Below, one piece after another: positions 11,731-22,814 of a stretch of DNA of 64,000 bases. The stretch lies in contig CM051458.1 in NCBI GenBank assembly GCA_028274465.1, positions 36,370,744 to 36,434,743 of the forward strand, read 5' to 3'. The position numbers were made by a program, and so were the translations under genes. Source of the stretch: Plantago ovata. Taxonomy: Eukaryota; Streptophyta; Magnoliopsida; Lamiales; Plantaginaceae. Under the pieces are notes generated by a model. That model was given only the letters and a program-made list of their open reading frames with translations. It made no database searches and was not told the DNA's origin. Within the stretch, counting starts at the first letter, position 1. Each line of letters opens with the position of its first letter.

Positions 11731-12579
11731 AATACTTCATCTTCCTCATCGGCCATGACGGACACAAAACACACACAACACCCATTTCCGTCTTCTCCGC
11801 GGCTCCAATCTCTCCTCCCCTATTTTCTTCATTTCTTCACCATTTCAATCAATCTTATAGTCATTTCGAAGCTCTTCCATCAAGGAACAAGTGTAGCTAT
11901 TCAATTGCGTGATTATTTCCCCATTTCTTCCGCAATCAAAGGTATATATTTCGAACCCTAACTTGTCTAAATTTTAGTATTCTTCATTTTTTTTTCAATT
12001 CATTGAATTGTATGCATTCTACTAGTATCTATTATATTGTGTAGCTCAAATTAGGGGGGATGCACAAGTTTTAGTTGGTGAATTGATAGATTTGGTATGA
12101 ATTGGGTATTTTATAGTTTAGTTCGATTATGTTTGGTATTTGAATTGAGTTGGATTACGTAGTTAGTTTTGTTCAATTAGTGTAGTTTTGTTTCGGATAT
12201 ACTAATTACTAATTAGATTTGGAAATTGTATAAGTATAATGGAAATATGAGTAAATTATTGTGTATTGTAAGTAGTTATAATAATGGAAATTGTATAATT
12301 ATAATGGAAGTATAGATAAATATATGTAATTATAGTATATTGTAAGTAGTTATTATAATGAAAATTGTATAAAATATAGATAAATAGAAGTAATTTTTAT
12401 TTTAAGAAAACGTAAGTATGAAGGAAATAACTCGATCATAGGTAAATTTAAATTAGAAAATATTGGGAGTATATATAATGCAATGTAAAAAACTGATAAT
12501 TAAAATGAATAATCGATGAAAAGATACGTTTGCCGCCGTAATGTACTAAACTTCTATTGGCCAGGTTTAGCATTCAATT
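11731..12579 (+). other. CACTA 5' leader region with a possible 5' UTR intron
   Basis: Non-coding DNA upstream of the transposase. A pyrimidine-rich stretch (about 11790-11940) could be 5' UTR, followed by AAAG|GTATAT near 11940. A possible acceptor (GGCCAG or TTTAG) lies just before the ATG at 12580. The interior is AT-rich, as plant introns are. No other gene is seen. Confidence 0.4.
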
Positions 12580-15500
12580 ATGAATCCCGATCGTTCTTGG
12601 ATGTACAGTAGGATTGCAGATGGAATACTTTTGCCTACGTTTGTACAAGGGGTCAATGCATTTGTCGAATTTGCATTGTCAAAACCCGAGTGTTTGAGTA
12701 CTGGGATGATGAAGTGTCCTTGCAACCATAAGAAATGTAGGAACCGTAAGTACTTACCCTCTACGGTGGTTGTAGACCATTTGAAGCGTAATGTTTTTGT
12801 CCCTAAATATGAGGTGTGGAATCATCATGGTGAGGCAGTTCGTTTGTTGGGGGATTATTCCATGTTGTCGGGGAAGCGTAGGAAAAGACAGGAGAGTAGT
12901 GCTACACCAGGTGCCTGTACTCATGATGATGCCACAGGGGACCGGATGGAAGAGATGGTCCATAACGCTTCGGGTCAAGAATTCACGGAGGGTGTTGTTA
13001 ATGAGGAGCCTCCGAATGCTGAGTCACAACAGTTCTTTGACTTGTTGGAAGCGTCCAAGATGCCACTCTACCCGGGGTGCAGGATGAATGAATTGTCCTG
13101 TTTGTCTAGAATTATGAGTAACAAGGAGGGTGGTGGGAATTCAGAAAACAGCTGCAACGATTGGTTGAGTTTGATCACGGATATTGCGCCTGAAGGAAGC
13201 CTAGTTCCAACAAACTATTACCAAGCGCAAAAGAAGATGAAGGCGATGGGATTGCCTATGGAGAAAATAGATTGCTGCCCGGGTATGTGTATGATCTATT
13301 GGGGAGAGGATGAAGGTTTGTTGAAATGTAAACATTGTGGGAAGGACCGGTATAGTCGTTACAAGGAGGGCGCTGCAATGAAACGACAGAAGAAGAATCT
13401 CTCCCACAAGAAAATGTGGTACTTCCCTATAGGTCCTCGTCTGAAGAGGTTGTATGCATCAGATGCATGTGCAGATAAGATGCGTTGGCACAAGGAGAGA
13501 GTAGTCGCGGATGACCAAGAGGGTAAGATGGGTCACCCATCAGACTCGCCGGCATGGAAAGAGTTTGATGTGAAATATCCACAGTTTGCAGCCCAGTCTA
13601 GAAATGTAAGATTGGGACTTAGTACTGATGGTTTCAACCTGTTTGGGAGTGAACGGAAATATTCGTGCTGGCCAGTGATGCTTACACCTTACAACTTGCC
13701 TCCGGGTGACTGTTTGAAAGAACCATTCATGTAAGACCGTGCTGGTGCCAGGGCCGGATGATCCAGGACAGAAGATAGATGTCTTCTTGCAGCCACTGAT
13801 CAAGGAACTTATAGAGTTGTGGGAGGATGGTATCCCAGCATACGATGTCTCAACAAAGACGAACTTTACCTTGAGAGCAGCACTACTCTGGACCATCAAT
13901 GATTTCCCTGCGTACTCTATGTTGTCTGGAAGGAAAACATCCGGATACAAGGCATGTCCACATTGTCTGAATGATGTTGATTCACACTATCTGCCGAAGA
14001 GTAGAAAGGAATCTTGGTTTGATTGTCATCACAGGTTTCTAGACAATGAACACCCGTTCAGAAAGAATAAGACTCAGTTTCTTAAGAACAAAGTGGTGGT
14101 GAAGAAGGCCCCTAAAGAACTAACAAGTGCACAACAATTTGCTATTATAGAACGCTTGGGGTACAAGAATGTAACTGAGGTTGGGTGGGAACAGCATAAC
14201 GAGAATATCAAAAGTGAGTATGGATGGAAAAAGAGATGCATCCTATGGGATTTGCCTTATTGGAGTAGTCTTCGCATACGTCATATCTTGGATGTCATGC
14301 ATATTGAGAAGAACGTATTTGAGAACTGCTTCAACACCATTTGTGAAATTCCCAACAAAACAAAGGACACAGTTAGGTCCAGAGAAGAGTTGGATATTCT
14401 ATGCAGGAGGCCCGGACTGTCAAACAAGAATGCTGATGGCAAGTGGCCGAAGGCTAAATACACTTTGTCCAAAGAGGCTAGAGCGGAACTTTTTGATTGG
14501 GTGAAGTTGTTGAAGTTCCCCGACAATTATGCTTCTAAATTTGCTCGGTGTGTGGATACGAGTAAGACAAAGATGTATGGGATGAAGAGCCACGATTGTC
14601 ATGTGTTCATGGAGAGGCTCATCCCGATTGCATTTCGCCAGCTCTTAGATAGATCGGTATGGAGTGCCTTGACCGAGTTGAGCTTGTTATTCAAGAATCT
14701 ATGCACACGGGTTGTTGAGGTTGAAGTGTTGAAGACGATGAAGGCTAACATACCGGTGATTCTGTGCAAGCTCGAGCGTATCTTTCCACCTAGCTCCTTT
14801 GATTCCATGGAACACTTGCCCATTCACCTACCAGATGAGGCGTTGCTAGCCGGACCTGTTCAGTATCGTTGGATGTATCCCTTTGAGAGGTAAATATTTT
14901 AGTATTATATTCACAAACATATATGACACATAATTGTATAGTATATCTAATTATGACAGACATATTATAACAGATACTTAGGCAAGCTGAAGAATTATGT
15001 GAAGAACAAAGCTCAGCCTGAGGGTTCGATTGCCAATGCATACATTCGAGCAGAGACTGCAACTTTTTGCTCCTATTTCTTTGACACTGGGGTCCCTTCG
15101 AAGACATCTAGGCCGGCTAGAAATGCCGACACATTTCAAGTGCAAGAGGACCATAAAGTTTCACTATCAATCTTTAAGGTTTCGGGGAGGGCGTATGGTG
15201 AAGAAAAAGTGGCATATCTGACGGATAAGGAGTACAATGCTGCACATTCGTATGTCCTTCAGAATTGTGCTGAGCTCAACCCATTCCATCTCAAGTTTAC
15301 TAGGTTAGTTGCCTTCTTACGTTTTACGATTGAATTAAAATCTTATTTTAGAGAAAATGGCAGTATTAAACCAAATATACGCATCGTGTGCAGTTTCTTC
15401 AGCGCCCATTGTATAGAGCAAAATCCTTTAGTGGCGGATGACACAATTGAGGACATGCTTAGGGAGGCCCTAGTCTCCGAATTTCCAACATGGTTCAAAG

Positions 15501-16129
15501 AGCATGTACAGAACCCGGCCAACAAAATAACATGTCCTTACTTAAGAGCACTAGCAAGTGGACCTGGGAGAAGATACTCCTCCTTCCCATCTTACATTGT
15601 AAATGGACTTAGGCTCAACAGTAGTGAGTGTGGATCGACAGATGCTACAGTTAATGGTGGGGTTCGTGTCTTGGGGAAAGACATAGGTGATGATGTCTAC
15701 GATTACTATGGGAAGCTTAGGCGTATTATTCGCCTTGAATATCCAGGAGTACCTTTGAAAAGAACAATGTTGTTTGATGTTGATTGGTATGATCCCACTG
15801 ATGTAGGCACCAGAAGGCTTGAGGAGTATGATATGGTGGAGATAAACTATAAGAAGAAGTACAAAGTGTACGAACCATTTATCTTGGCAAGTCAAGCACT
15901 TCAAGCTGTATTTTTTCAGTTTCCTACCTTGAAAAAGGATAAGGGCGATTGGTTAGCTGCTGTACCTACAAATGCTCGATCCAAAGTTGAGTATGTGGAG
16001 AAGGACGAGTCAATTAACAACTCGTACCAAGAAGAAGATGTCGATGGTCAGGCTAGAAAACCTGTACAGGCTACAGTAGAAGTTATTCAGCTGCATGATG
16101 ATGTTTTCATTGACTTACCACCAGAGTAG
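12580..16129 (+). pseudogene. TNP2-type CACTA transposase with one frameshift
   Basis: Transposase that cuts and joins CACTA ends. The first exon starts at ATG 12580. An N-terminal Transpos_assoc-like domain (RSWMYSR, GVNAFVEFAL, KCPCNHKKCRN) is followed by the tnp2 domain (LGLSTDGFNLFG, MLTPYNLPPGDC). A frameshift near 13731 separates it from the continuation starting VLVPGPDDPGQKIDVFLQPL. Further conserved blocks are LLWTINDFPAYSMLSG and HILDVMHIEKNVFEN. An intron with GT-AG borders (14890-14973) precedes the DUF4218-like region (YLGKLKNYVKNKAQPEGS). A second 90-base, in-phase intron (15304-15393) is likely. A DUF4216-like end (DYYGKLRRIIRLEYPG, PFILASQA) runs to the TAG at 16129. Apart from the frameshift it looks intact. 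Confidence 0.9.
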
Positions 16130-16258
16130 ATTATAGAGGGTACGTGAATTAGTACTAGGTAGTTAGATTAGACTTAGCTTAGACTTATCTCTTAATGACC
16201 TCTACATGTTTTATATTCAATTGTGTATGTACTAACACGGATCTTTTTATTGCAGATG

Positions 16259-18019
16259 CCACGACCCAGGAGGCCACGATACATGACCCCGCAGTCCTAG
16301 AGGTCAGATACCGACGGAGAGGACACCGGGCAGGGCTCACAGCAGGGCTCCCCTACTGTTTTTGGGACTCCACCTGGGTCGAGTAGGGGATCGACTCCTC
16401 ATTCCTCCCTCCACAACCCGTGGGCCCACGTTCCAGACGACGGTTGTCCCTTTCAAAGGCCGGAAGATGGTCTTATGTGGAATGGTCGCCCTGTCCTTTA
16501 CCCCAATGGAGAGAAGTAAGTATTAGACATTAACTGATTTACGAACTTTTAATATATATATACCGAACTAACCTTCTCACTATTGACTTACATGTTCTTC
16601 ACAAGTTGTATGGGGAGCGCGCTGCTAAAGTACTCAGTGGGATAATACGGAACAGGATGATCCCACCGCAAGAGGGTGGCAGCCAGTGGCATTGCATCCC
16701 GGACCAAATTAAGGGAGAGCTGTTCGAGGAGCTGAGGGTGAGTTAATAATCGTACATTAATTACCTAATTGTTTGTGTTGTGAGTGGTATGTTAGCCACT
16801 TTGTGTGAGTGGTATGTTAGCCACTGTACTTGGGTGATATGTTAGTCACCATTGTTTTAGTGAAATATAGGACAATGTGAGTGGTATGGTAGCCACTATA
16901 TTTGAGTGGTATGTTAGCCACTGAACTTGGGTGATATGTTAGTCACCGATATACTTGAATAGATGTTTTTTTCCCTTGTTATATATTTGATACATGTTAT
17001 CTCCCCTTGTTATACTTGAATGTTTTTAAGTATTCACCAACGTATGTGTTTCGATGTTTATTTGTAAGTGTGTAGAAAGAATTCTTCCTTCCGAAAGCAT
17101 TGCTGATGGATCTCTGGTGGAGCTTCAACTCTCACGGTAGTGCCCTTTACAAGTGCATGGTTCATAACCTGAAGAAACTGTGGACAAATAACCGTCCACG
17201 TACCGGTGATTGGCCCGGAGATGAAATTTGGGAGGCGTGGAAGGTGTATTGGGCTACGAGAGAGTCCGGGCGCAGGCTGACCAGAACACTGAGAACAGGA
17301 AGAAGCAGCCGAATGATGGGAGCCGTACCCTGGTGACACACCGTTTTGGCTCTGAGTCGATCGCTACAGCACATGTGAGGCAGAAGGTAAGTGTATTAAC
17401 TTTGTGAATTCATCATTCTTATACTTGTTATTTACTTGCATTTCGAACTTTCAAACTAAGTATATGATGCTTTCATGTGTCATTCAGTTGAAGGATAAGG
17501 AGAGTCTCCTATTCACCTTGTTCTCGAGATCTCAGAAGGCCAAGGAAGAACAGTGGTTGTGTGACGACGCCACAGCAATTGCGGTAAGTTCAACAATACA
17601 TGTGTTTATTAAATACTGATGATTTCATAACTAATTAACAACATAACTAACACCTTATACTCTTGATTTATAATTTCAGACGGCCTACGAGGACAGGATT
17701 CGTGATCAGGATCTCACTGTTGAGGAAATGAATGCCATTTTCCTCGAGGTGAATCCTCCAGACGAGAAGGGCCGTCGCTTGGGACTGGGGAGTGCAGCAG
17801 CCGTCCCTGAATTGGACTCGAGGCCGACTCGTCGTTCCCGTGCCAGTACATCTTTATCATCTTCAGCAGCAGCTTCCGCTCGAGAGCAGGCCCTCTTACT
17901 TCAGTTGCAGGAGAGGGATGAGGAGGTGAAGAGGCTAGCTGCGCAGCAGGCTAAATATGGTAACTATGTTTGCTGAGCTGTATGCGAAGCTAGGGATGGA
18001 CCCACCTACCTCTCCATGA
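16259..18019 (+). pseudogene. CACTA second gene, Transposase_24 (Ptta/En/Spm)-like
   Basis: Multi-exon gene downstream of the transposase, probably an accessory end-binding protein. Proposed exons: 16259-16515, 16606-16737, 17076-17386, 17488-17583 and 17680-18019, with GTAAGT or GTGAGT donors and TAG or CAG acceptors. Recognisable pieces are KALLMDLWWSFNSHG and NTENRKKQPNDGSRTL, resembling the NRxKQ...GS signature of Transposase_24, and a C-terminal coiled-coil-like QLQERDEEVKRLAAQQAKYG. Defects: TAG at about 16301-16303 near the start, a frameshift near 17262, a small frame problem at the 16515/16606 junction and a one-base shift near 17960 before the TGA at 18017-18019. Family assignment is moderately sure; exon borders are predictions. 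Confidence 0.65.
16770..16950. repeat. Short hairpin repeats in a CACTA intron
   Basis: About seven units resembling AGTGGTATGTTAGCCACT or GGTGATATGTTAGTCACC. Each is an imperfect palindrome whose arms (AGTGG/CCACT or GGTGA/TCACC) pair around a TATGTTAG-like loop. They lie between the second and third proposed exons of the second gene. Confidence 0.8.
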
Positions 18020-18282
18020 TCCCCTATCCTTTTCGACTCTATTTACTATTTTCTACATGAATACTGTGTACACTATGATATTTTGGATTAGTATTGTGTA
18101 CGTATGATTATTATTATATGTATGAAGGGTTTTGGTACATTTATTATGATTTTTTTGGATTATTTTTTTGTTTATTTGGTCTATAAGAATTTCTGTAACA
18201 TGTTACTTAATTGAACAGGTTGCATTTGATTTTGGTTCTCATTATTATATCTAAAAAATTAAAAAAAATAAAAAATAGCAAC

Positions 18283-18656
18283 CGATCAGTTCATCCGTCG
18301 CTAGGAGCTCCAGAACTCGAGCGACGGATGAACTTATCCGTCGCTAAAGGTCCCAGAGACCCAGCGACGGATGAGACTTATCCGTCGCTAAAAAATAGCA
18401 ACCGATGAGACTCATCCGTCGCTGGATCTCCGGTGACTTTTGCGACGGATAAGTCATTGGTTGCTAAAAGTCAACCTCATTTTCCGTTGCTAATCCGTCG
18501 CTAATTCGCGACGTAAAACTCATCGGTCGCTAATTCGCTAGCGACTAACGGTTTAGCGACGATGAATTTATCCGTCGCTAAAAACACCGATCGGTCGCTA
18601 GCTAATAATAGCGACCGATCGACGTCATTTAGCGACGGATCGTCTTCCTTGTAGTG
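18283..18656. repeat. Right subterminal repeats of the CACTA element
   Basis: About seventeen copies of GCGACGGAT, ATCCGTCGCTA and GCGACCGATCG variants up to the terminal CTTGTAGTG. They mirror the left array. Confidence 0.85.
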
Positions 18657-18659
18657 ATA

Positions 18660-20397
18660 GTTCAATTTTACAAAAATTATATACATTTCTATTACATTTA
18701 ACTACTAGATAAACAATTTTAAAATTTTCAAATGTTTACTTATTGATACATTCCATTATTCCATTTGTTTTATATTTTTTTCTTTACAATTGAAATCTTT
18801 TTGTGACTATAATATATTATAAAGGACATAAATCCTACTAAGTACTATTACTCAATTCGTAATTTGTAAATTATCAGTTGATATATATTCTTTGTTTATG
18901 TTTAAAGTCATTTTGTGATAATTACATACTAAAACCAATTAACAAATAATGTTTTACAAAATTACGCTTCACAATAAGCCGGTTGATTTACCAAATTGAT
19001 TGACCTACCAATCAATTTTAATCCGTTGATCTTGCTTATCCAATTTCAATCTGGTGCGTATATGTGTCATTAGTTAATTAAAATATGTAGGGTTCGAACC
19101 TGTTGGCGTGATTTTTCTCCATTATTTTCATTATTATTTTTATTGAAGGTGTTTGGTTCGAATCTTATTGGCGTGATTTTTCTCTATTATTTGTATCATT
19201 ATTTTAGTTGAAGGTGTTGGGTTCGAATCTTATTGACGTAATTTTTTTCTTTTTTTATTTATTTTCTTCTTAAATTTTTATTTTTTAACATAAATTTGTA
19301 TGACGTATTATACTTAATTTTAAAAATAACCATGATATGTTCTTATAAAAATAGACATACTTCCTCCGTCCAATAATAAATGTAACACTTGATTTTGTTG
19401 ACTTTTCGATGGTCATTTTGACCTTAAATTATTCTTAAATCATAAGATAAAAATACCGAAAAACATCATATTATGAAACTTGAATGTTTATATGAAGCAC
19501 TTGACAGTATATTCAACTGATGAAGAATACCAATTAACATGCGAAAAAGATGCATTGCAGATTTTGAAGTTGAATGTTTCCAAAGTCTAGAGATGTATCT
19601 GATGGTTCTTAACTTATCGGAAGAATACTTTTCGTATGTCTAATATAGTTCAATCCAAAACTATAATTGCATAACTACAAAAACTATATACATTTATAGC
19701 ACACCATTTATATTAAGTTTAATTACTCAATTAGTTTTTTTTTTATTACGTTTGAAGTCATTCTGTGAAGATTATATATTCACTCCATCTATTTCAATAT
19801 ATTATTTAATAAAACAATAATGTTTTACAAGATTACGCTTCACACGCGTAGCGTGTGGTTCCTAGTACTAACTACAGTATTGGAGTAGTACTAGTTCACA
19901 ACCCGTCGAAAATCGACCGGTATATTTGATAAGATTTACTTATATTGGAAAAAAATCTAATTAAAAGAAACATAATTAAGTATAGTAGTACTTTCATTCT
20001 TGTAAGAGTCAATTTTACATACGTGCATATAATTTACGAACCCACTATCATTATGTATTGACAATCCTCATGTGGAGTTCACGTACTATAGTTTGAAAAC
20101 AAAGTTAATCGCCAGTGTCATAGACTCAACTTAGAAGATATAGTTCCAAAATCATGGCGTATAATTTACTTTTCCCTATTAGAGAAGCCCCCTTCCTAGG
20201 GGCAAGAAGAAATGGAGTTTTGGATTGGACCAATCCACCATGTGTCTGGGAGAGCTCCTCGGAATCTACTCTCAATGTCATGGCTCTATGGCCTTCTTTG
20301 AAAGCAGCCTCAGGACAGGTCCAAAAGTCAATATACGCTCCGCCAACGGACTACTGTCCGGTAGGGAACTCCCCAAGAGACCGCCAAGGCAAGTGAC
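18660..20397. other. AT-rich flank with a repeated host segment
   Basis: No gene is recognised. The segment at about 18970-19550 is the uninterrupted relative of sequence split by insertions elsewhere: 22440-22814 continues at 52185-52370, and 33541-33580 continues at 42421-42748. TTCCTCCGTCCAATAATAAA near 19363 resembles one end of a Stowaway-type MITE, but a matching second end was not found. An 80-codon frame at 20154-20396 has no recognisable features. Confidence 0.5.
19088..19255. repeat. Three ~64 bp units containing GGTTCGAAYC
   Basis: GGTTCGAACC at 19091 and GGTTCGAATC at 19155 and 19220, each followed by (T/C)TATTGGCGTGATTTTT-like sequence, spaced 64 and 65 bp. The block recurs in the duplicated segments near 22562-22735 and 42490-42655. 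The core resembles a polymerase III B box, but no matching A box was found. Confidence 0.7.
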
Positions 20398-21190
20398 TCA
20401 CACACATAAGGTAAAGTTTACTAATTATCTTCGAGGGGACAAATTGTACAATAGTCTCAAACGCATAAAGTATGGTTCACAAAGTTATCCATGTATGCGC
20501 ACCTAGTGCAATAGACTCAAATTGAAAAGGATATATCACAAGTTCACTCCCCGTGGACCACCCGATGCATTAGTCTCAAACTCGAAACACATAAATAACA
20601 AATTCACTCCACTTGATGTACTGAGTGCAATAGGCCAAAAGCCTCAAACTCAAGGCATATATAAAAATTTTGCTTCCCGATGGGGCACCTAGTGTGACAT
20701 GCTTAAATTCAAAAGGCAAATATTATAAATTAGCTCCCATGGGACACTAAGTGATAAAGTCTCAAACAAAAAAAAGTATAGCTCACCAATTCTCTCCATG
20801 TGGGACGAATGGTGCAATAGTCTCAAACTCATATGGTATGGTTCACAAATTTACTTCCCATGTATACACCTAGTTGAATAGACTCAAACTGTAAAGGCAT
20901 AGATCACAAATTCACTTCCCATGGGGAATTCAATGCAATAGTCTCAAATTCAAAAACATAAATCATAAATTCACTCCCCGCGAGACACTCAGTGTAATAC
21001 TAATATGCTCATATTCAAAAGACGTAGATAACAAATTTCCTCCACGTGGACACCCAGTGTAATGGGCTTAAACTCAAAAGACATATATAACATATTTTCT
21101 CCATGTGGGGCACCATTACAATAGGCTCAAATGCAAAGTGCACAAATTACAAATTCTCTCCCGTAGAGTTTGAGCTTATAGTAGAGGTGA
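20398..21190. repeat. Degenerate ~60 bp tandem array
   Basis: About twelve units with the pattern TAGTCTCAAACTC, AAAGGCATAGATCAC, AAATTCACTCCCC and TGGGGCACCTAGTG. Unit starts fall near 20451, 20512, 20572, 20631, 20698, 20759, 20818, 20880, 20939, 21002, 21065 and 21123. The array is copied in part at 32011-32290 after the duplication junction. No gene is seen. Confidence 0.8.
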
Positions 21191-22814
21191 CATTACTCGT
21201 TTATTCCACTTATGGTTAATTAATTCAGTATTCATACTATTCCATATTATTTATAAATTACCAATCCTTATTTTGTTGTTTAAAATGCAAATGAGTTATT
21301 TCTTGAATAATAGGAATATGTCAAAAGAGACAACTACCTCAGTTGGGATGTAACTATTAAAAAGATATTTATTATGCTCTTCGTGCTTGTAAATTTGCAA
21401 TGATAGAACTTCACGTTGGAAATTATTTTTTATTTTGAATTTTACTACATTTGTGTGCAATACACCAAAATTTAGGAGACATTCTGATAGGTTCTCCCTA
21501 TATTTTTCCTTAAAAAATCAACACCCAACTTATATCATTCGTTGCTATTTTGGCCCATGTCGCTATCCGGCCCAACAGTAGCGGGCAGTCTGTTTTGTGG
21601 CCCAAAATTGGCCATGTGGAATTGGATTTTGAATGTTGGCATTTTCAAATACAATAAAAAATGGTCGGATTTGGGAGTTGAAGGAGCAAATCCAATTTGC
21701 CATGCCCAAACTCGAAAGTCATACATCATGCTCAAACTCAAAAGTCATACATCATAATTTCATTCACATGGGGTTTGTTCGGGTTAGTGGGTTTATTTAG
21801 AATTTACTTTGGATCAGATTGGATTTAGGGCATTGCTTGTATTATAATGTTAGATCGATCAGATCCATTTGGATCAGATCAATTGGGAATCAGGATAATT
21901 GAATACATGAAATGTAAAATAATTATTATAATAAAAAGTTCTAAATTATTACAACTTAGAAATATGTATTGCAAGTTGTTATACGAAATAATTTTTATAA
22001 ACAAAATTAGTATATATTCCTTGCAGACTTAATTCAGGTAAGTTTGGATTGAATGAGTTCGGGTCAAATATAATTCATATCGGATAAATTCCAGCCAAAT
22101 TTAATTAGGGTAATTTTGGATCCGGAGCTTCAAGTAAAATTTATTCGATTAATCTCTGGTCAGGTGATTTCCGCTCGGATGCCAGTTAAAGTTTGAATAG
22201 TTGACCATAATATTTCATATTAAACTTCAGATTCAGATTGGATTGGATTTTGAGTTCGGATCAGTTTTGCCAGCTCTAATTGGACCTGGCAAATGGGTAA
22301 TCGGATTAAGGTAGTATTTGCAAATGCTTATTAAAATTAATTATCTCCTTTTCTATATCTTTAAGCAGTCTTTTAGTCTTTGATTTCGCTGTTTTTGTAA
22401 TTGTTTTTCTAAAATGGAGTAGACTAACCATTATTAAAGTAATATAATAAGTCGGTTTATTTACCCAAGTGATTGACCTATCAATCACTTTTAATACGTT
22501 GATCTTGCTTATCCAATTTCAATCTGGTGCGTACATGTGTCATTAGTTAATTAAAAGATGTAGGGTGTGAATCCTGTTGGCGTGATTTTTCTCCATTATT
22601 TTTATTATTATTTTTATAAAAGGTGTTCGGTTCGAATCTTGTTGGCGTGATTTTTCTCTATTATTTGTATCATTATTTTAGTTGAAGGTATTGGGTTCGA
22701 ATCTTATTGACGTATTTTTTTTCTTTTTTATTTATTCTCTTCTTAAATGTTTATTTTTTAACATAAAGTTGTATGATGTATTATACTTAATTTTAAAAAT
22801 AACCATGATATGTT
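20898..22814. repeat. Segmental duplication, unit A
   Basis: About 1.9 kb of non-coding DNA nearly repeated at 32011-33580 plus 42421-42748. It includes the end of the ~60 bp array, GATCAGATCC-rich sequence near 21850 and the three-unit repeat. Both copies are followed by the same copia LTR in the same position, so the LTR was present before the duplication. No coding feature is recognised. Confidence 0.85.

Larger units (their letters stand above)
11357..18656 (+). mobile_element. CACTA (En/Spm) DNA transposon, 7.3 kb
   Basis: It starts with CACTACAAGAAA and ends with CTTGTAGTG, the inverted terminal motif of CACTA elements. It is flanked by a 3-bp target duplication ATA (11354-11356 and 18657-18659). 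Both ends carry dense subterminal repeats of the GCGACGGAT type. It contains a TNP2-type transposase gene and a second multi-exon gene, both on the plus strand. Flanking DNA on either side (TCTAAT|ATA|GTTCAAT) matches the uninterrupted paralogous segment at about 19636-19650, confirming the borders. Confidence 0.95.

Noticed and set aside
11622..11961. 96- and 68-codon frames at the CACTA left end
   Set aside because: They run through subterminal repeats and pyrimidine-rich leader, upstream of the real start.
19360..19400. Stowaway-like MITE end (CTCCGTCC)
   Set aside because: Only one end visible; no matching inverted end or TA duplication found.
20154..20506. 80- and 93-codon overlapping frames
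   Set aside because: Two frames over the same DNA, neither with recognisable domains, next to a tandem array.
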